DNA of 12,223 nucleotides from Bacteroidaceae bacterium (GCA_017558165.1 JAFYWE010000080.1:1-12223), one strand, 5' to 3'. Positions 1 to 6,152 are shown, numbered from the stretch's first letter. Made by a program: numbers and translations. The notes: a model not told the origin generated them from the letters alone.

Positions 1-14
1 AAGGGTGCTGAGAT

Positions 15-31
15 GGGGATTTATAATCCCC
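15..31. repeat. Short hairpin, REP-like
   Basis: GGGGATT and AATCCCC form a perfect 7-bp stem around a 3-base loop. It sits immediately before the first ~75-bp repeat. Its style (GC-capped stem with an AT-rich centre) matches the small stems inside that repeat, so it may belong to the same repeat cluster. It could also be the terminator of a gene to the left: reading rightward it is followed by a T and six A's rather than a T-run, and reading leftward there is no T-run either, so that is weak. Confidence 0.4.
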
Positions 32-34
32 TAA

Positions 35-109
35 AAAAGTATTTATTATTTCGGGTTACAGACCCTGATACTCAATTACAGCGGATGGAACATCCGCCGT
101 AACCGGGTA
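35..109. repeat. Direct repeat copy 1 (~75 bp, foldable)
   Basis: This unit matches 222-296 closely, at an offset of 187 bases. The first 21 bases are identical and the rest differs by a few substitutions and two single-base length changes. It contains a hairpin GCGGAT/ATCCGC (81-86 with 92-97) and an enclosing stem GGTTAC/GTAACC (54-59 with 99-104). An alternative small hairpin GGGT/ACCC overlaps the left arm of the enclosing stem. The layout of short GC-rich palindromes in intergenic DNA resembles REP elements, but no mobilising transposase is in view. Confidence 0.75.
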
Positions 110-112
110 GTG

Positions 113-186
113 TGTCATCCCGAACTTAATGTGAGGGATCTCCGATAAAATGACATAGAGATATCTCACATACGTTCGATATGACA
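113..186. repeat. MITE-like imperfect palindrome (~74 bp)
   Basis: The element begins TGTCAT and ends ATGACA. Reading inward, the two arms keep matching for about 30 bases with a few mismatches and one single-base offset: TGTCAT, then CGAAC, then TGTGAG, then ATCTC in both arms. The centre (about 144-156) is not paired. I saw no clear target-site duplication. It lies between the two ~75-bp direct repeats, in non-coding DNA. Its length and terminal inverted arms fit a small non-autonomous mobile or palindromic intergenic element, which is inference from shape only. Confidence 0.6.
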
Positions 187-221
187 TCATTATTATTGTT
201 ATAAATATCTACATTATCAGC

Positions 222-296
222 AAAAGTATTTATTATTTCGGGTCGCAGACCCTGATACTCGATTACAGCGGATTACAAAATCCGCCGTGACGGGTA
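222..296. repeat. Direct repeat copy 2 (~75 bp, foldable)
   Basis: Second copy of the 35-109 unit. The inner hairpin is kept as GCGGAT/ATCCGC (268-273 with 280-285), with a loop changed in sequence and one base longer. The enclosing stem is also kept although its sequence changed: 242-246 pairs with 287-291. One T-A pair of copy 1 has become C-G and one A-T pair has become G-T wobble. This pattern suggests that folding, not just sequence, has been preserved. Read on the minus strand, the left end holds TACTTTTG (221-228), which matches the Bacteroidota -7 box but lacks a partner box. Confidence 0.75.
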
Positions 297-407
297 AATT
301 TCCTAAACATACGTGATGAGTGATGGAAAATGTGTTAACAAACCACGCAAAGCCTGATTGAACACACGAACACATAAGGTTGCACGACGAGCAGGCATAC
401 AATGGCC

Positions 408-436
408 AAAAAAAAGTGGCCGCTTTTGGCGGCCAC
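408..436 (-). terminator. Rho-independent terminator of hpf
   Basis: On the minus strand a perfect 8-bp GC-rich stem (GTGGCCGC/GCGGCCAC, 416-423 with 429-436, 5-base loop) is followed by eight T's (A-run at 408-415). It begins 23 bases after the hpf stop codon and should end the rpsU-xerC-hpf transcript. Confidence 0.92.
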
Positions 437-459
437 AGGAGTTATTGCACAAGTCCGGA

Positions 460-747
460 TCACTTGTTACGATTCTTTTCCAACTGTACCTTTACTGCGT
501 CAATGGCGCCGAGCAAGGCATCCTCAAAAGTATCACTCACCTTTGACGCGAAAAGCTCGCCGTTACCTGTTGACAGACGGAGGGCAACCTCTTTGTTCAT
601 CGCTGTCTCGGGCTTTATCAGCTTCATGTTCACGTCAAGAGCTGTAGCACCTTCGCAAAGCTTCTCAAGCTTTGCAACCTTTTTCTCAACAAACTCCACC
701 AGCTGTTGTGATGCATCAAAATGAACTGCCTGAATTCTTGTCTCCAT
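460..747 (-). CDS. hpf: Ribosome hibernation promoting factor (HPF/RaiA family, short form)
   Basis: A 95-residue protein of the HPF/YfiA family. Members bind the 30S decoding centre in slow-growing or stressed cells and shut ribosomes down reversibly. The sequence has the family pattern: METRIQAVHFDAS at the start, a helix rich in Glu/Lys (VEFVEKKVAKLEKL), a strand around VNMKLIKP, and a closing helix EDALLGAIDAVKVQLEK. It lacks the C-terminal dimerisation domain of long HPFs, so it is a short form. The start is firm because a perfect AGGAGG sits 7 bases before the ATG. It lies 18 bases downstream of xerC and is the last gene of the rpsU-xerC-hpf run. Joining a hibernation factor to bS21 in one operon fits a shared role in controlling initiation. 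Confidence 0.93.
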   Translation of the reverse strand: METRIQAVHFDASQQLVEFVEKKVAKLEKLCEGATALDVNMKLIKPETAMNKEVALRLSTGNGELFASKVSDTFEDALLGAIDAVKVQLEKNRNK

Positions 748-754
748 AATTAAT

Positions 755-760
755 CCTCCT
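755..760 (-). promoter_or_regulatory. Perfect Shine-Dalgarno (AGGAGG) before hpf
   Basis: Read on the minus strand, AGGAGG is followed by the 7-base spacer ATTAATT and then the hpf ATG. That is textbook spacing. The other seven genes show no such core: gltX has only a GGA, and rpsU an AGGA almost touching its ATG. Bacteroidota ribosomes are known to ignore SD sequences under normal conditions, so a full core here is unusual. Confidence 0.8.
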
Positions 761-765
761 ATTAT

Positions 766-1656
766 TTAATTGTTACCGGCTCTTGGATGAGCCTTATCAT
801 AAAAACGTCTGAGTTCCTCAAATGTCAGGTGGGTATATATCTCCGTTGTCGCAAGCCGCTCGTGACCTAACAGCTCCTTGACTGCACCGATCTCGGCATC
901 ATTGTTAAGCATGGCCGTCGCAAAGGTGTGGCGCAACACGTGCGGGCTCCTCTTACTGACAGAACTGACATGCGAGAGACGACCGTTAACCATACGGTAT
1001 ACCTGAGAGTTGCTTATGCGCCTTGCATGGGATGAAAGGAACAAGGCACCTGCGCTATTGTCAGCAAACTGCTCACGAACCTCGAGATAACGCTCCAGTT
1101 CGCTCTTCAATCCATTGCCGAAAGGAATCACGCGTTCCTTGCTACGCTTACCCAATACCTTCACGACCGAAGCACCGAAATCAATATCGTCAACATCAAG
1201 GGCCACCAGCTCCGACAAGCGCATTCCAGTCTCATAGAAGAGCATCATGACCATCCTGTCCCTACACGCAACATACCCCTCACCGAACTGTACCTCGTCT
1301 ATCAGCATGTCCATCTCGCTTTCCTTGAGGAAGACGGGGAGCTTGCTACGTCGCTTCGGCCCTTGCAGGACAACAGCCGGATTAGAGAGTGATGCATCGG
1401 TACTGCGACAATAGGAGTAGAAACTACGCAATGCGCTGAGCTTGCGGCACACGGATGACGGTGCCGCCCCGGCATCCATAAGCGATGCGACCCAGGCACG
1501 CACGATATCCACATCGGCATCAAAAAAAGAAATAGACTCATCAATGCGGGCCATGAACTCCTCAAAGGACCGGAGATCACCGGCATACGCCCTTAACGTA
1601 TGCACGGAGTAGTTCCTCTCTGCCTTGAGATACCCGATGAATGAATCTATAAACAT
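766..1656 (-). CDS. xerC: Tyrosine recombinase XerC/XerD type
   Basis: A 296-residue site-specific recombinase, the usual length for Xer proteins. These enzymes resolve chromosome dimers at dif by strand exchange near the replication terminus. An N-terminal SAM-like core-binding domain (about 1-90, starting MFIDSFIGYLKAERNYS) precedes the catalytic domain. All catalytic residues are in place: Arg146 (MRLSEL), Lys170 (LGKRSKER), His239 and Arg242 (HVLRH), His265 (LGHE) and Tyr274 (EIYTH). The start fits the family because the first residues align with the usual Xer N-terminus. It follows rpsU after 79 bases and precedes hpf by 18. The A and T of its ATG form the last two pairs of a perfect 17-bp hairpin, which is very unusual. 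The gene could function as XerC or XerD; the symbol rests on gene order and similarity. Confidence 0.93.
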   Translation of the reverse strand: MFIDSFIGYLKAERNYSVHTLRAYAGDLRSFEEFMARIDESISFFDADVDIVRAWVASLMDAGAAPSSVCRKLSALRSFYSYCRSTDASLSNPAVVLQGPKRRSKLPVFLKESEMDMLIDEVQFGEGYVACRDRMVMMLFYETGMRLSELVALDVDDIDFGASVVKVLGKRSKERVIPFGNGLKSELERYLEVREQFADNSAGALFLSSHARRISNSQVYRMVNGRLSHVSSVSKRSPHVLRHTFATAMLNNDAEIGAVKELLGHERLATTEIYTHLTFEELRRFYDKAHPRAGNN

Positions 1657-1695
1657 ATTCGTTGCCGAAAGAAATTATCTTTCGGCAACGAATAT
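1655..1695 (-). promoter_or_regulatory. 17-bp perfect inverted repeat over the xerC start codon
   Basis: ATATTCGTTGCCGAAAG (1655-1671) and its exact reverse complement (1679-1695) flank a 7-base AT-only loop. In mRNA reading from rpsU into xerC, the A and U of the xerC AUG are the final two paired bases and the G lies just outside. No T-run follows the stem on the minus strand, so it does not look like a simple terminator of rpsU. It may block xerC translation, mark an RNA-processing site, or act as a DNA-binding palindrome. Confidence 0.85.
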
Positions 1696-1719
1696 AAGTC
1701 ACTTTAATTTAAAAAACAA
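1689..1719 (-). promoter_or_regulatory. Possible weak xerC promoter inside the rpsU-xerC gap
   Basis: On the minus strand TATATTCG (1689-1696) is one base off the Bacteroidota -7 box TAnnTTTG. A TTG (1717-1719) lies 20 bases upstream of it. A transcript from here would start inside the upstream arm of the hairpin over the xerC start, so it could not form the full stem. This is a pattern match only. Confidence 0.3.
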
Positions 1720-1735
1720 GAAAATTTCCGGTTTT

Positions 1736-1927
1736 TTATTCCTCGTTAGCACGGAGCTTCTGTACATAGATAGCATGCTCCATCTTGAGTCTCTTAAGAA
1801 CTGAAGGCTTGTCAAACTGCTGACGAGCACGCAACTCTTTTACTACACCGGTCTTCTCGAATTTTCTCTTGAATTTCTTGAGAGCTCTTTCAATGTTCTC
1901 GCCCTCCTTAACAGGTACTACAATCAT
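1736..1927 (-). CDS. rpsU: 30S ribosomal protein bS21
   Basis: A 63-residue basic protein typical of bS21, recognised from MIVVPVKEGENIERALKKF, the Lys/Arg-rich middle (KFKRKFEKTG) and the ELRARQQFDKPS segment. bS21 sits on the 30S platform beside bS18 and bS6. In Bacteroidota these three proteins are reported to hold the 16S rRNA 3' tail and so prevent SD pairing. The gene is first in the rpsU-xerC-hpf run, with a good promoter upstream and an AU-rich leader of about 45-50 bases. Just before and across the ATG the minus strand reads AGGAAATGATT, which partly matches the anti-SD complement but is too close to the start for normal SD use. Strong extended SDs are described for rpsU in other Bacteroidota; I do not see a convincing one here. 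Confidence 0.96.
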   Translation of the reverse strand: MIVVPVKEGENIERALKKFKRKFEKTGVVKELRARQQFDKPSVLKRLKMEHAIYVQKLRANEE

Positions 1928-1982
1928 TTCCTATTTTATTTATTTAGTTTATATTATTTTTCACTCTACGCAAAATGCAGCG

Positions 1983-2013
1983 CAAAAGTAGATACAATTT
2001 CTCAAACAGCAAA
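1983..2013 (-). promoter_or_regulatory. rpsU-xerC-hpf operon promoter (Bacteroidota type)
   Basis: On the minus strand TTTG (2010-2013) is followed by exactly 19 bases and then TACTTTTG (1983-1990). This is a perfect fit to TTTG-N(19-21)-TAnnTTTG, the consensus of the primary sigma factor in Bacteroidota. The expected start of transcription is near 1975, giving a short AU-rich leader before rpsU. Confidence 0.75.
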
Positions 2014-2118
2014 ACTTTTGAACCGTTTTTTGCACGAACAAAGGAAAAGTTTCTCTTATTCCACAATGGAAAAGGGTATTTGAAGGAACATCAAGGAAAA
2101 ACGGCAACACATATATAC

Positions 2119-2146
2119 AAAAAAGATGGCGGCAAACGCCGCCATC
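2119..2146 (-). terminator. Rho-independent terminator of mdh
   Basis: On the minus strand a perfect 9-bp stem (GATGGCGGC/GCCGCCATC, 2125-2133 with 2138-2146, 4-base loop) is followed by six T's (A-run at 2119-2124). It begins 26 bases after the mdh stop codon. Confidence 0.93.
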
Positions 2147-2149
2147 CCG

Positions 2150-2171
2150 AATATATAATTCCTTATATATT
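2150..2171. repeat. AT-only 9-bp inverted repeat between mdh stop and terminator
   Basis: AATATATAA (2150-2158) and TTATATATT (2163-2171) flank a 4-base loop, directly beside the mdh stop codon (2173-2175) and upstream of the GC-rich terminator. It could fold weakly at the mRNA 3' end. It may simply reflect local AT richness. Confidence 0.4.
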
Positions 2172-2172
2172 A

Positions 2173-3165
2173 TTAGAGGTTAGGATTGATGCTGCTCCAC
2201 TCTGAAATTGCAGGAACAATGTTCAAGGTAACGAGCTCGTCACGCATCTTGCAAAGGTGCTCGTAGCTTGCATCGAGCTTTGCAATCTCCTCGTCTGTAC
2301 CTACAGGCATCTTGTATGAGCAACCGTTTGCGTCGAGAACTGTATCCATAGCCATCATGATGTGGTTGTACTTCTCGTTTGAAACGTATGTACCTGCTGG
2401 GTAACGGAATGTCTCACCGCCCATAACTGAACGGATCATCTCAACTGAGAGGTATGAAGGGCTCTGGAATGAAGAACGGCCACGGAGCTTGATGATAGCT
2501 GCACCACCCTGTGTAACATCCTTCTTCATCTGCTCCCACTCCTCTGCTGGGAACTCCTCTGTACCGATGATCTCTGTCAATGGCTTGCCTGCGATCTTAA
2601 CAGCGCTGCCGAATACAGCCATCTGCTCACCGTGGCCACCGTATGTAGCGCAACCTGTAACCTCGCTCATCATCACGCCGAACTTCTTTGCAAGGGCGTT
2701 CTGCAAACGTGTAGAGTCAAGACCTGCAAGTGTTGTAACCTGACCTGGCTTCAAGCCTGAGTACAGCAATGTCACGAGACCTGTCAAATCGGCTGGGTTG
2801 AAGATGATTACCACGTGCTTAACGTCTGGGCAGTAAGTTTTGATGTTCTTACCGAGCTCCTCAGCGATCTTGCAGTTACCAGCGAGCAAGTCCTCACGTG
2901 TCATACCCTCCTTACGTGGAGCACCACCTGAAGAGATGATATATTTTGCATCCTTGAATGCCTCGGCAACATCAGTAGTAGCTGTGATGTTCACATTGTC
3001 GAAACCGCTCTGACGCATCTCCTCGGCAACACCCTCTGGAGAGAATACATCATAGAGGCAGAGGTTTGATGTCAAGCCCATCATGAGAGCCGACTGTGCC
3101 ATGTTTGAACCGATCATACCGGCAGCACCTACAATCACCAATTTCTCGTCTGTCAAAAATTTCAT
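2173..3165 (-). CDS. mdh: Malate dehydrogenase (NAD-dependent)
   Basis: A 330-residue enzyme of the lactate/malate dehydrogenase family that interconverts malate and oxaloacetate with NAD in the cytoplasm. The Rossmann motif is G13-AA-G16-MI-G19, and Asp39 at the end of the second strand indicates NAD over NADP. Substrate arginines are Arg84 and Arg90 (APRKEGMTR). The catalytic pair is Asp150 and His178 (GGHGEQM), with Arg153 in LDSTRLQN. The arginine pair and active-site loop favour malate over lactate. In Bacteroidales this enzyme feeds the reductive branch to fumarate and succinate. It lies 52 bases after waaA with no terminator or clear promoter between them, so co-transcription with gltX-waaA is likely. 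Codon choice looks like that of a highly expressed gene. The leader is AT-rich with no SD. Confidence 0.94.
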   Translation of the reverse strand: MKFLTDEKLVIVGAAGMIGSNMAQSALMMGLTSNLCLYDVFSPEGVAEEMRQSGFDNVNITATTDVAEAFKDAKYIISSGGAPRKEGMTREDLLAGNCKIAEELGKNIKTYCPDVKHVVIIFNPADLTGLVTLLYSGLKPGQVTTLAGLDSTRLQNALAKKFGVMMSEVTGCATYGGHGEQMAVFGSAVKIAGKPLTEIIGTEEFPAEEWEQMKKDVTQGGAAIIKLRGRSSFQSPSYLSVEMIRSVMGGETFRYPAGTYVSNEKYNHIMMAMDTVLDANGCSYKMPVGTDEEIAKLDASYEHLCKMRDELVTLNIVPAISEWSSINPNL

Positions 3166-3217
3166 AACTTTAAAAATTTAAGGTTAATATTGAATTATTC
3201 ACTCTTATCATTACTTT

Positions 3218-4441
3218 TCAAAGGCCAAGCGCCTTGAATATCTTTGCCGAAGCGCCGGCATTGTCTGCGACATACGCACCGGCCGCATCACCTGCCGCCT
3301 TAAGGAACGAGGCATCGGAAGCAAAACGGTCCATAACGTCACGGATGTCATTGAAACCGACAATCTCGATACCACCGCCACACGCCTTGAGTTTCTGCGC
3401 CTCCTGGAATTTACGGTTATTTGGGCCGAAAAGCACCGGAATGCCATACACGGCAGCCTCAAGCACATTGTGGATACCCACACCGAATCCTCCGCCCACA
3501 TAGGCTACATCACCATAACGGTAGATGGACGAGAGCAAGCCGTAACAATCGACAATAAGGCAATCGGCACCGCGCACGTCATCCATAGTCGCGTTGCTGT
3601 AGCGCACGCATTTGCCCGAATACTGTTTCATTATGCTTGCAACCCTCTCCTCGTTCACCTCATGCGAAGCGATTATGAGCTTCCACTCCTTATGGGCGTT
3701 GAAGTAGGACATGTATATCGACTCATCCTGCCCCCAAGAACTACCCACGACAAACACCTTTCTGCCACCTTCGACAAAGGCCTCGATGAGAGGCAACTGG
3801 CGCGCCTGCTCAAGGATCTTTATCACTCGGTCAAAGCGGGTATCGCCCACCACGGTCACATTCTTGACGTTCACGGAACGGAGCAACTGCTTGGACTGCT
3901 CGTTCTGCACGAAAAGATGCGTGAATGCGTGCAACGACATACGGTAACGGCCACCCCAAGGCTTGAAGAAAGCCTGATCGGGACGGAAAATAGATGACAC
4001 GCTGTATGTAGGTATCCTTCTCTTGTTGAGCTCTGCAAGGAAATTCATCCAGAACTCATACTTGATGAAGAAGGCCATCTTGGGATTCAGGATATCAAGG
4101 AAGCGCTTCACGTTCCTCCTTGTATCAAAAGGAAGATAACATACGATATCGGCCTGCTGATAATTCTTGGCCGGCTTATAGCCCGACGGCGAGAAGAACG
4201 TCAATACGACACGGTATTCGGGATGCTCGGCACGCAATTTCTCTATCATGGGGCGTCCTTGCTCGAACTCGCCCAATGATGATGCGTGGAACCAAACATA
4301 TTCGCATCCCGGCTTTACCTTCTCCTTCAATGTAGAGAAAATCTCCTTATGCCCGTCAAGCATAAGCTTTGCCTTCTTGTGTCCGAAAAGCGCAGCCAGA
4401 CGGACCAATGCCATATATAAGTATATACCGAATGTGTACAT
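3218..4441 (-). CDS. waaA: 3-deoxy-D-manno-octulosonic acid transferase (Kdo transferase)
   Basis: A 407-residue GT-B glycosyltransferase (family GT30) that moves Kdo from CMP-Kdo onto lipid IVA at the inner face of the cytoplasmic membrane, the first step of lipopolysaccharide core assembly. The N-terminus carries a hydrophobic anchor (GIYLYMALVRLAALF, about residues 5-19). Glu58 in HASSLGEFEQGRP is the expected catalytic base. The C-terminal domain has the CMP-Kdo side glycine-rich loop VAYVGGGFGVGIHNVLEAAVYG and the following P-V-L-F-G-P-N segment. Its ATG shares one base with the gltX stop codon (TAATG), which implies translational coupling. The length is close to that usual in Bacteroidota. 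It marks the organism as an LPS-bearing Gram-negative. I cannot tell from sequence alone whether it adds one or two Kdo residues. Confidence 0.93.
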   Translation of the reverse strand: MYTFGIYLYMALVRLAALFGHKKAKLMLDGHKEIFSTLKEKVKPGCEYVWFHASSLGEFEQGRPMIEKLRAEHPEYRVVLTFFSPSGYKPAKNYQQADIVCYLPFDTRRNVKRFLDILNPKMAFFIKYEFWMNFLAELNKRRIPTYSVSSIFRPDQAFFKPWGGRYRMSLHAFTHLFVQNEQSKQLLRSVNVKNVTVVGDTRFDRVIKILEQARQLPLIEAFVEGGRKVFVVGSSWGQDESIYMSYFNAHKEWKLIIASHEVNEERVASIMKQYSGKCVRYSNATMDDVRGADCLIVDCYGLLSSIYRYGDVAYVGGGFGVGIHNVLEAAVYGIPVLFGPNNRKFQEAQKLKACGGGIEIVGFNDIRDVMDRFASDASFLKAAGDAAGAYVADNAGASAKIFKALGL

Positions 4442-5958
4442 TATCCAAGAACTGTTATTGCTCTCTTGAGGCGGGCTAGAGTCTCCTCCTTACCGATAAG
4501 ACCGGAGATATCGAACATCTGTGGTCCCTTACCCTCGCCTACAAGCGCCAGACGGAAAGCATTCATAATCTCACCCATACCATAGCCCTTGGCCTCAATC
4601 CACTGATGCACTGCGGCATCCTGGCTCTCGATAGAGAAATCCTCAAGGCTTTCGAGCAGCTCTGCCAACTCACCCATCTTGATTGCCGAATCCTCTTTCC
4701 AACGTTTCTTAGCAGTCTTCTCGTCATACTCTGTAGGAGCAACGAAGTAGAAGCTGCAGGCATCCCACAACTCATGCACGAAGTTCACGCGACCCTTCAT
4801 CAATGAGACAATCTTCTCAAGGAACTCAGGTGTTGTACTGATACCGTGAGACTCAACAACGGGCATGAAAAGCGCAGCTATCTCGCTGTCAGGTTTCTGG
4901 AGTATATATTCGTGGTTGAACCACACCATCTTCTTGTAGTCGAAACGCGCACCGGCCTTGCTGCACTTAGAGAGGTCGAACTTCTTCACGAGCTCCTCCA
5001 TAGACATCAGCTCCACGTCATCGCCAGGATTCCAGCCAAGGAGTGCAAGGAAGTTGATCACAGCCTCGGGCAGATAGTCGCTCTCGCGGAAACCTGATGA
5101 TACCGCACCGCTTGCAGGGTCGTGCCACTCAAGCGGGAACACTGGGAAACCGAGGCGGTCACCGTCACGCTTGCTGAGCTTTCCGTTACCCTCGGGCTTC
5201 AACAGGAGCGAGAGGTGCGCAAAACGAGGCATAGTATCCTCCCAACCGAAAGCACGGTACAACAGAACGTGCAATGGAGCCGAAGGCAACCACTCCTCAC
5301 CACGGATTACGTGAGATATCTCCATAAGGTGGTCGTCAACGATATTTGCAAGATGATATGTAGGAAGCTCATCAGCCGACTTGTAAAGCACCTTGTCATC
5401 AAGGATAGAAGAGTTGATGGTCACCTCACCACGGATAATGTCATTCACCACCACCTTCTCGCCTGGTTCCACCTTGAAACGTACCACATACTGGTGTCCC
5501 GCATCAATGAGAGCCTTAACCTCCTCGGCCGACAGGGCCAATGAGTTGCGCATACCCAGACGTGTAGATGCATCGTACTGGAAGTTATCCATTTCGGCGC
5601 GCTTGGCCTCAAGTTCCTCCGGTGTATCGAACGCAATGTACGCCTTGCCGTTGTCAAGCAACACCTGTACATATTTCTTGTATATCTCACGACGCTCTGA
5701 CTGACGGTATGGACCATACTCACCACCAAAGCTCACACCCTCATCGAACTTTATTCCAAGCCAACGGAACGACTCAAGGATATACTCCTCGGCGCCAGGC
5801 ACAAAACGGTTTGAATCGGTATCCTCAATTCTGAAGACAAGGTCGCCGCCATGCTGGCGTGCAAACAGATAATTATATAATGCAGTCCTCACACCACCGA
5901 TGTGAAGCGGACCTGTAGGACTCGGTGCAAAACGCACTCTCACTCTTCTTTCGCTCAT
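4441..5958 (-). CDS. gltX: Glutamyl-tRNA synthetase
   Basis: A 505-residue class I aminoacyl-tRNA synthetase that charges tRNA-Glu with glutamate and ATP in the cytoplasm. The HIGH-type motif is PLHIG (17-21, inside RFAPSPTGPLHIGG) and the KMSKS-type motif is KLSKR (260-264), both in the Rossmann catalytic domain. The region RGEEWLPSAPLHVLLYRAFGW between them is typical of bacterial GluRS. The C-terminal anticodon-binding helical part contains GLIGKEETLARL close to the end. The start at 5958 is supported by MSERRVRVRFAPSPTG, the usual N-terminus. It is the first gene of a gltX-waaA-(mdh) run, overlaps waaA by one base, and is divergent from pgpH. A consensus promoter lies about 90 bases upstream. 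No frameshift or missing motif was seen. Confidence 0.96.
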   Translation of the reverse strand: MSERRVRVRFAPSPTGPLHIGGVRTALYNYLFARQHGGDLVFRIEDTDSNRFVPGAEEYILESFRWLGIKFDEGVSFGGEYGPYRQSERREIYKKYVQVLLDNGKAYIAFDTPEELEAKRAEMDNFQYDASTRLGMRNSLALSAEEVKALIDAGHQYVVRFKVEPGEKVVVNDIIRGEVTINSSILDDKVLYKSADELPTYHLANIVDDHLMEISHVIRGEEWLPSAPLHVLLYRAFGWEDTMPRFAHLSLLLKPEGNGKLSKRDGDRLGFPVFPLEWHDPASGAVSSGFRESDYLPEAVINFLALLGWNPGDDVELMSMEELVKKFDLSKCSKAGARFDYKKMVWFNHEYILQKPDSEIAALFMPVVESHGISTTPEFLEKIVSLMKGRVNFVHELWDACSFYFVAPTEYDEKTAKKRWKEDSAIKMGELAELLESLEDFSIESQDAAVHQWIEAKGYGMGEIMNAFRLALVGEGKGPQMFDISGLIGKEETLARLKRAITVLG

Positions 5959-6050
5959 AATTCCAAGATTTTCAATTTAAAGCCTAATGCAACAACAAAG
6001 ACAAAAAGCCTCCAAAGCGCACAAAGCCCAATATACAGTATATCAATATG

Positions 6051-6081
6051 CAAATTTAACATATCTTATGTTGACATCAAA
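6051..6081 (-). promoter_or_regulatory. gltX operon promoter (Bacteroidota type)
   Basis: On the minus strand TTTG (6078-6081) is followed by exactly 19 bases and then TAAATTTG (6051-6058), a full match to TTTG-N19-TAnnTTTG. Transcription would start near 6043, leaving a leader of roughly 85 bases before gltX. Confidence 0.65.
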
Positions 6082-6152
6082 ATAAATGCCGTACATTTTT
6101 AAGTGCGACGGCAGCCATCGGTTACAAGCGATGCAAAAAAGGAGTTTTATGC

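Larger units (their letters stand above)
1..459. other. Repeat-rich intergenic region downstream of hpf
   Basis: No convincing gene lies in these 459 bases. Short open frames cross the repeats and the terminator and resemble nothing I know. From left to right there is a small GC-capped hairpin, a ~75-bp unit, a ~74-bp imperfect palindrome, a second copy of the ~75-bp unit, about 110 bases with no recognisable signal (297-407), and the hpf terminator. In many Bacteroidales the rpsU-xerC-hpf cluster is followed by tRNA genes and tuf (recalled, not checked). I looked for tRNA cloverleaf arms on both strands here and found none. Confidence 0.7.

Noticed and set aside
221..228. TACTTTTG (minus strand) at the edge of repeat copy 2 as a promoter
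   Set aside because: No TTTG or TTG partner at 17-21 bases upstream, and copy 1 has lost the match (TACTTTTT). No gene in the window would be served by it.
35..296. CRISPR array from the repeated units
   Set aside because: Only two units, each ~75 bp, diverged, with a 112-base gap holding another palindrome, and no cas gene nearby.
217..402. Small minus-strand open frame downstream of hpf
   Set aside because: It runs through repeat copy 2 and non-coding DNA just past the hpf terminator, has no family resemblance and no start signal.
380..724. 114-residue plus-strand frame opposite hpf
   Set aside because: Antisense shadow of hpf and its terminator; the hpf protein is a clear family member on the other strand.
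1655..1695. The hairpin over the xerC start as a dif-like recombination site
   Set aside because: dif sites have two 11-bp arms around a 6-bp centre with an AT-rich inner palindrome. This has 17-bp arms, a 7-base centre, a GC-rich inner stem and no recalled dif consensus.
1975..2205. 76-residue plus-strand frame between rpsU and mdh
   Set aside because: It reads through the rpsU promoter, the mdh terminator and the end of mdh, and is rich in Lys/Tyr as expected of AT-rich non-coding DNA.
3470..3997. 175-residue plus-strand frame opposite waaA
   Set aside because: Fully inside waaA on the opposite strand. Its length comes from the codon bias of waaA, and it has no recognisable domain.
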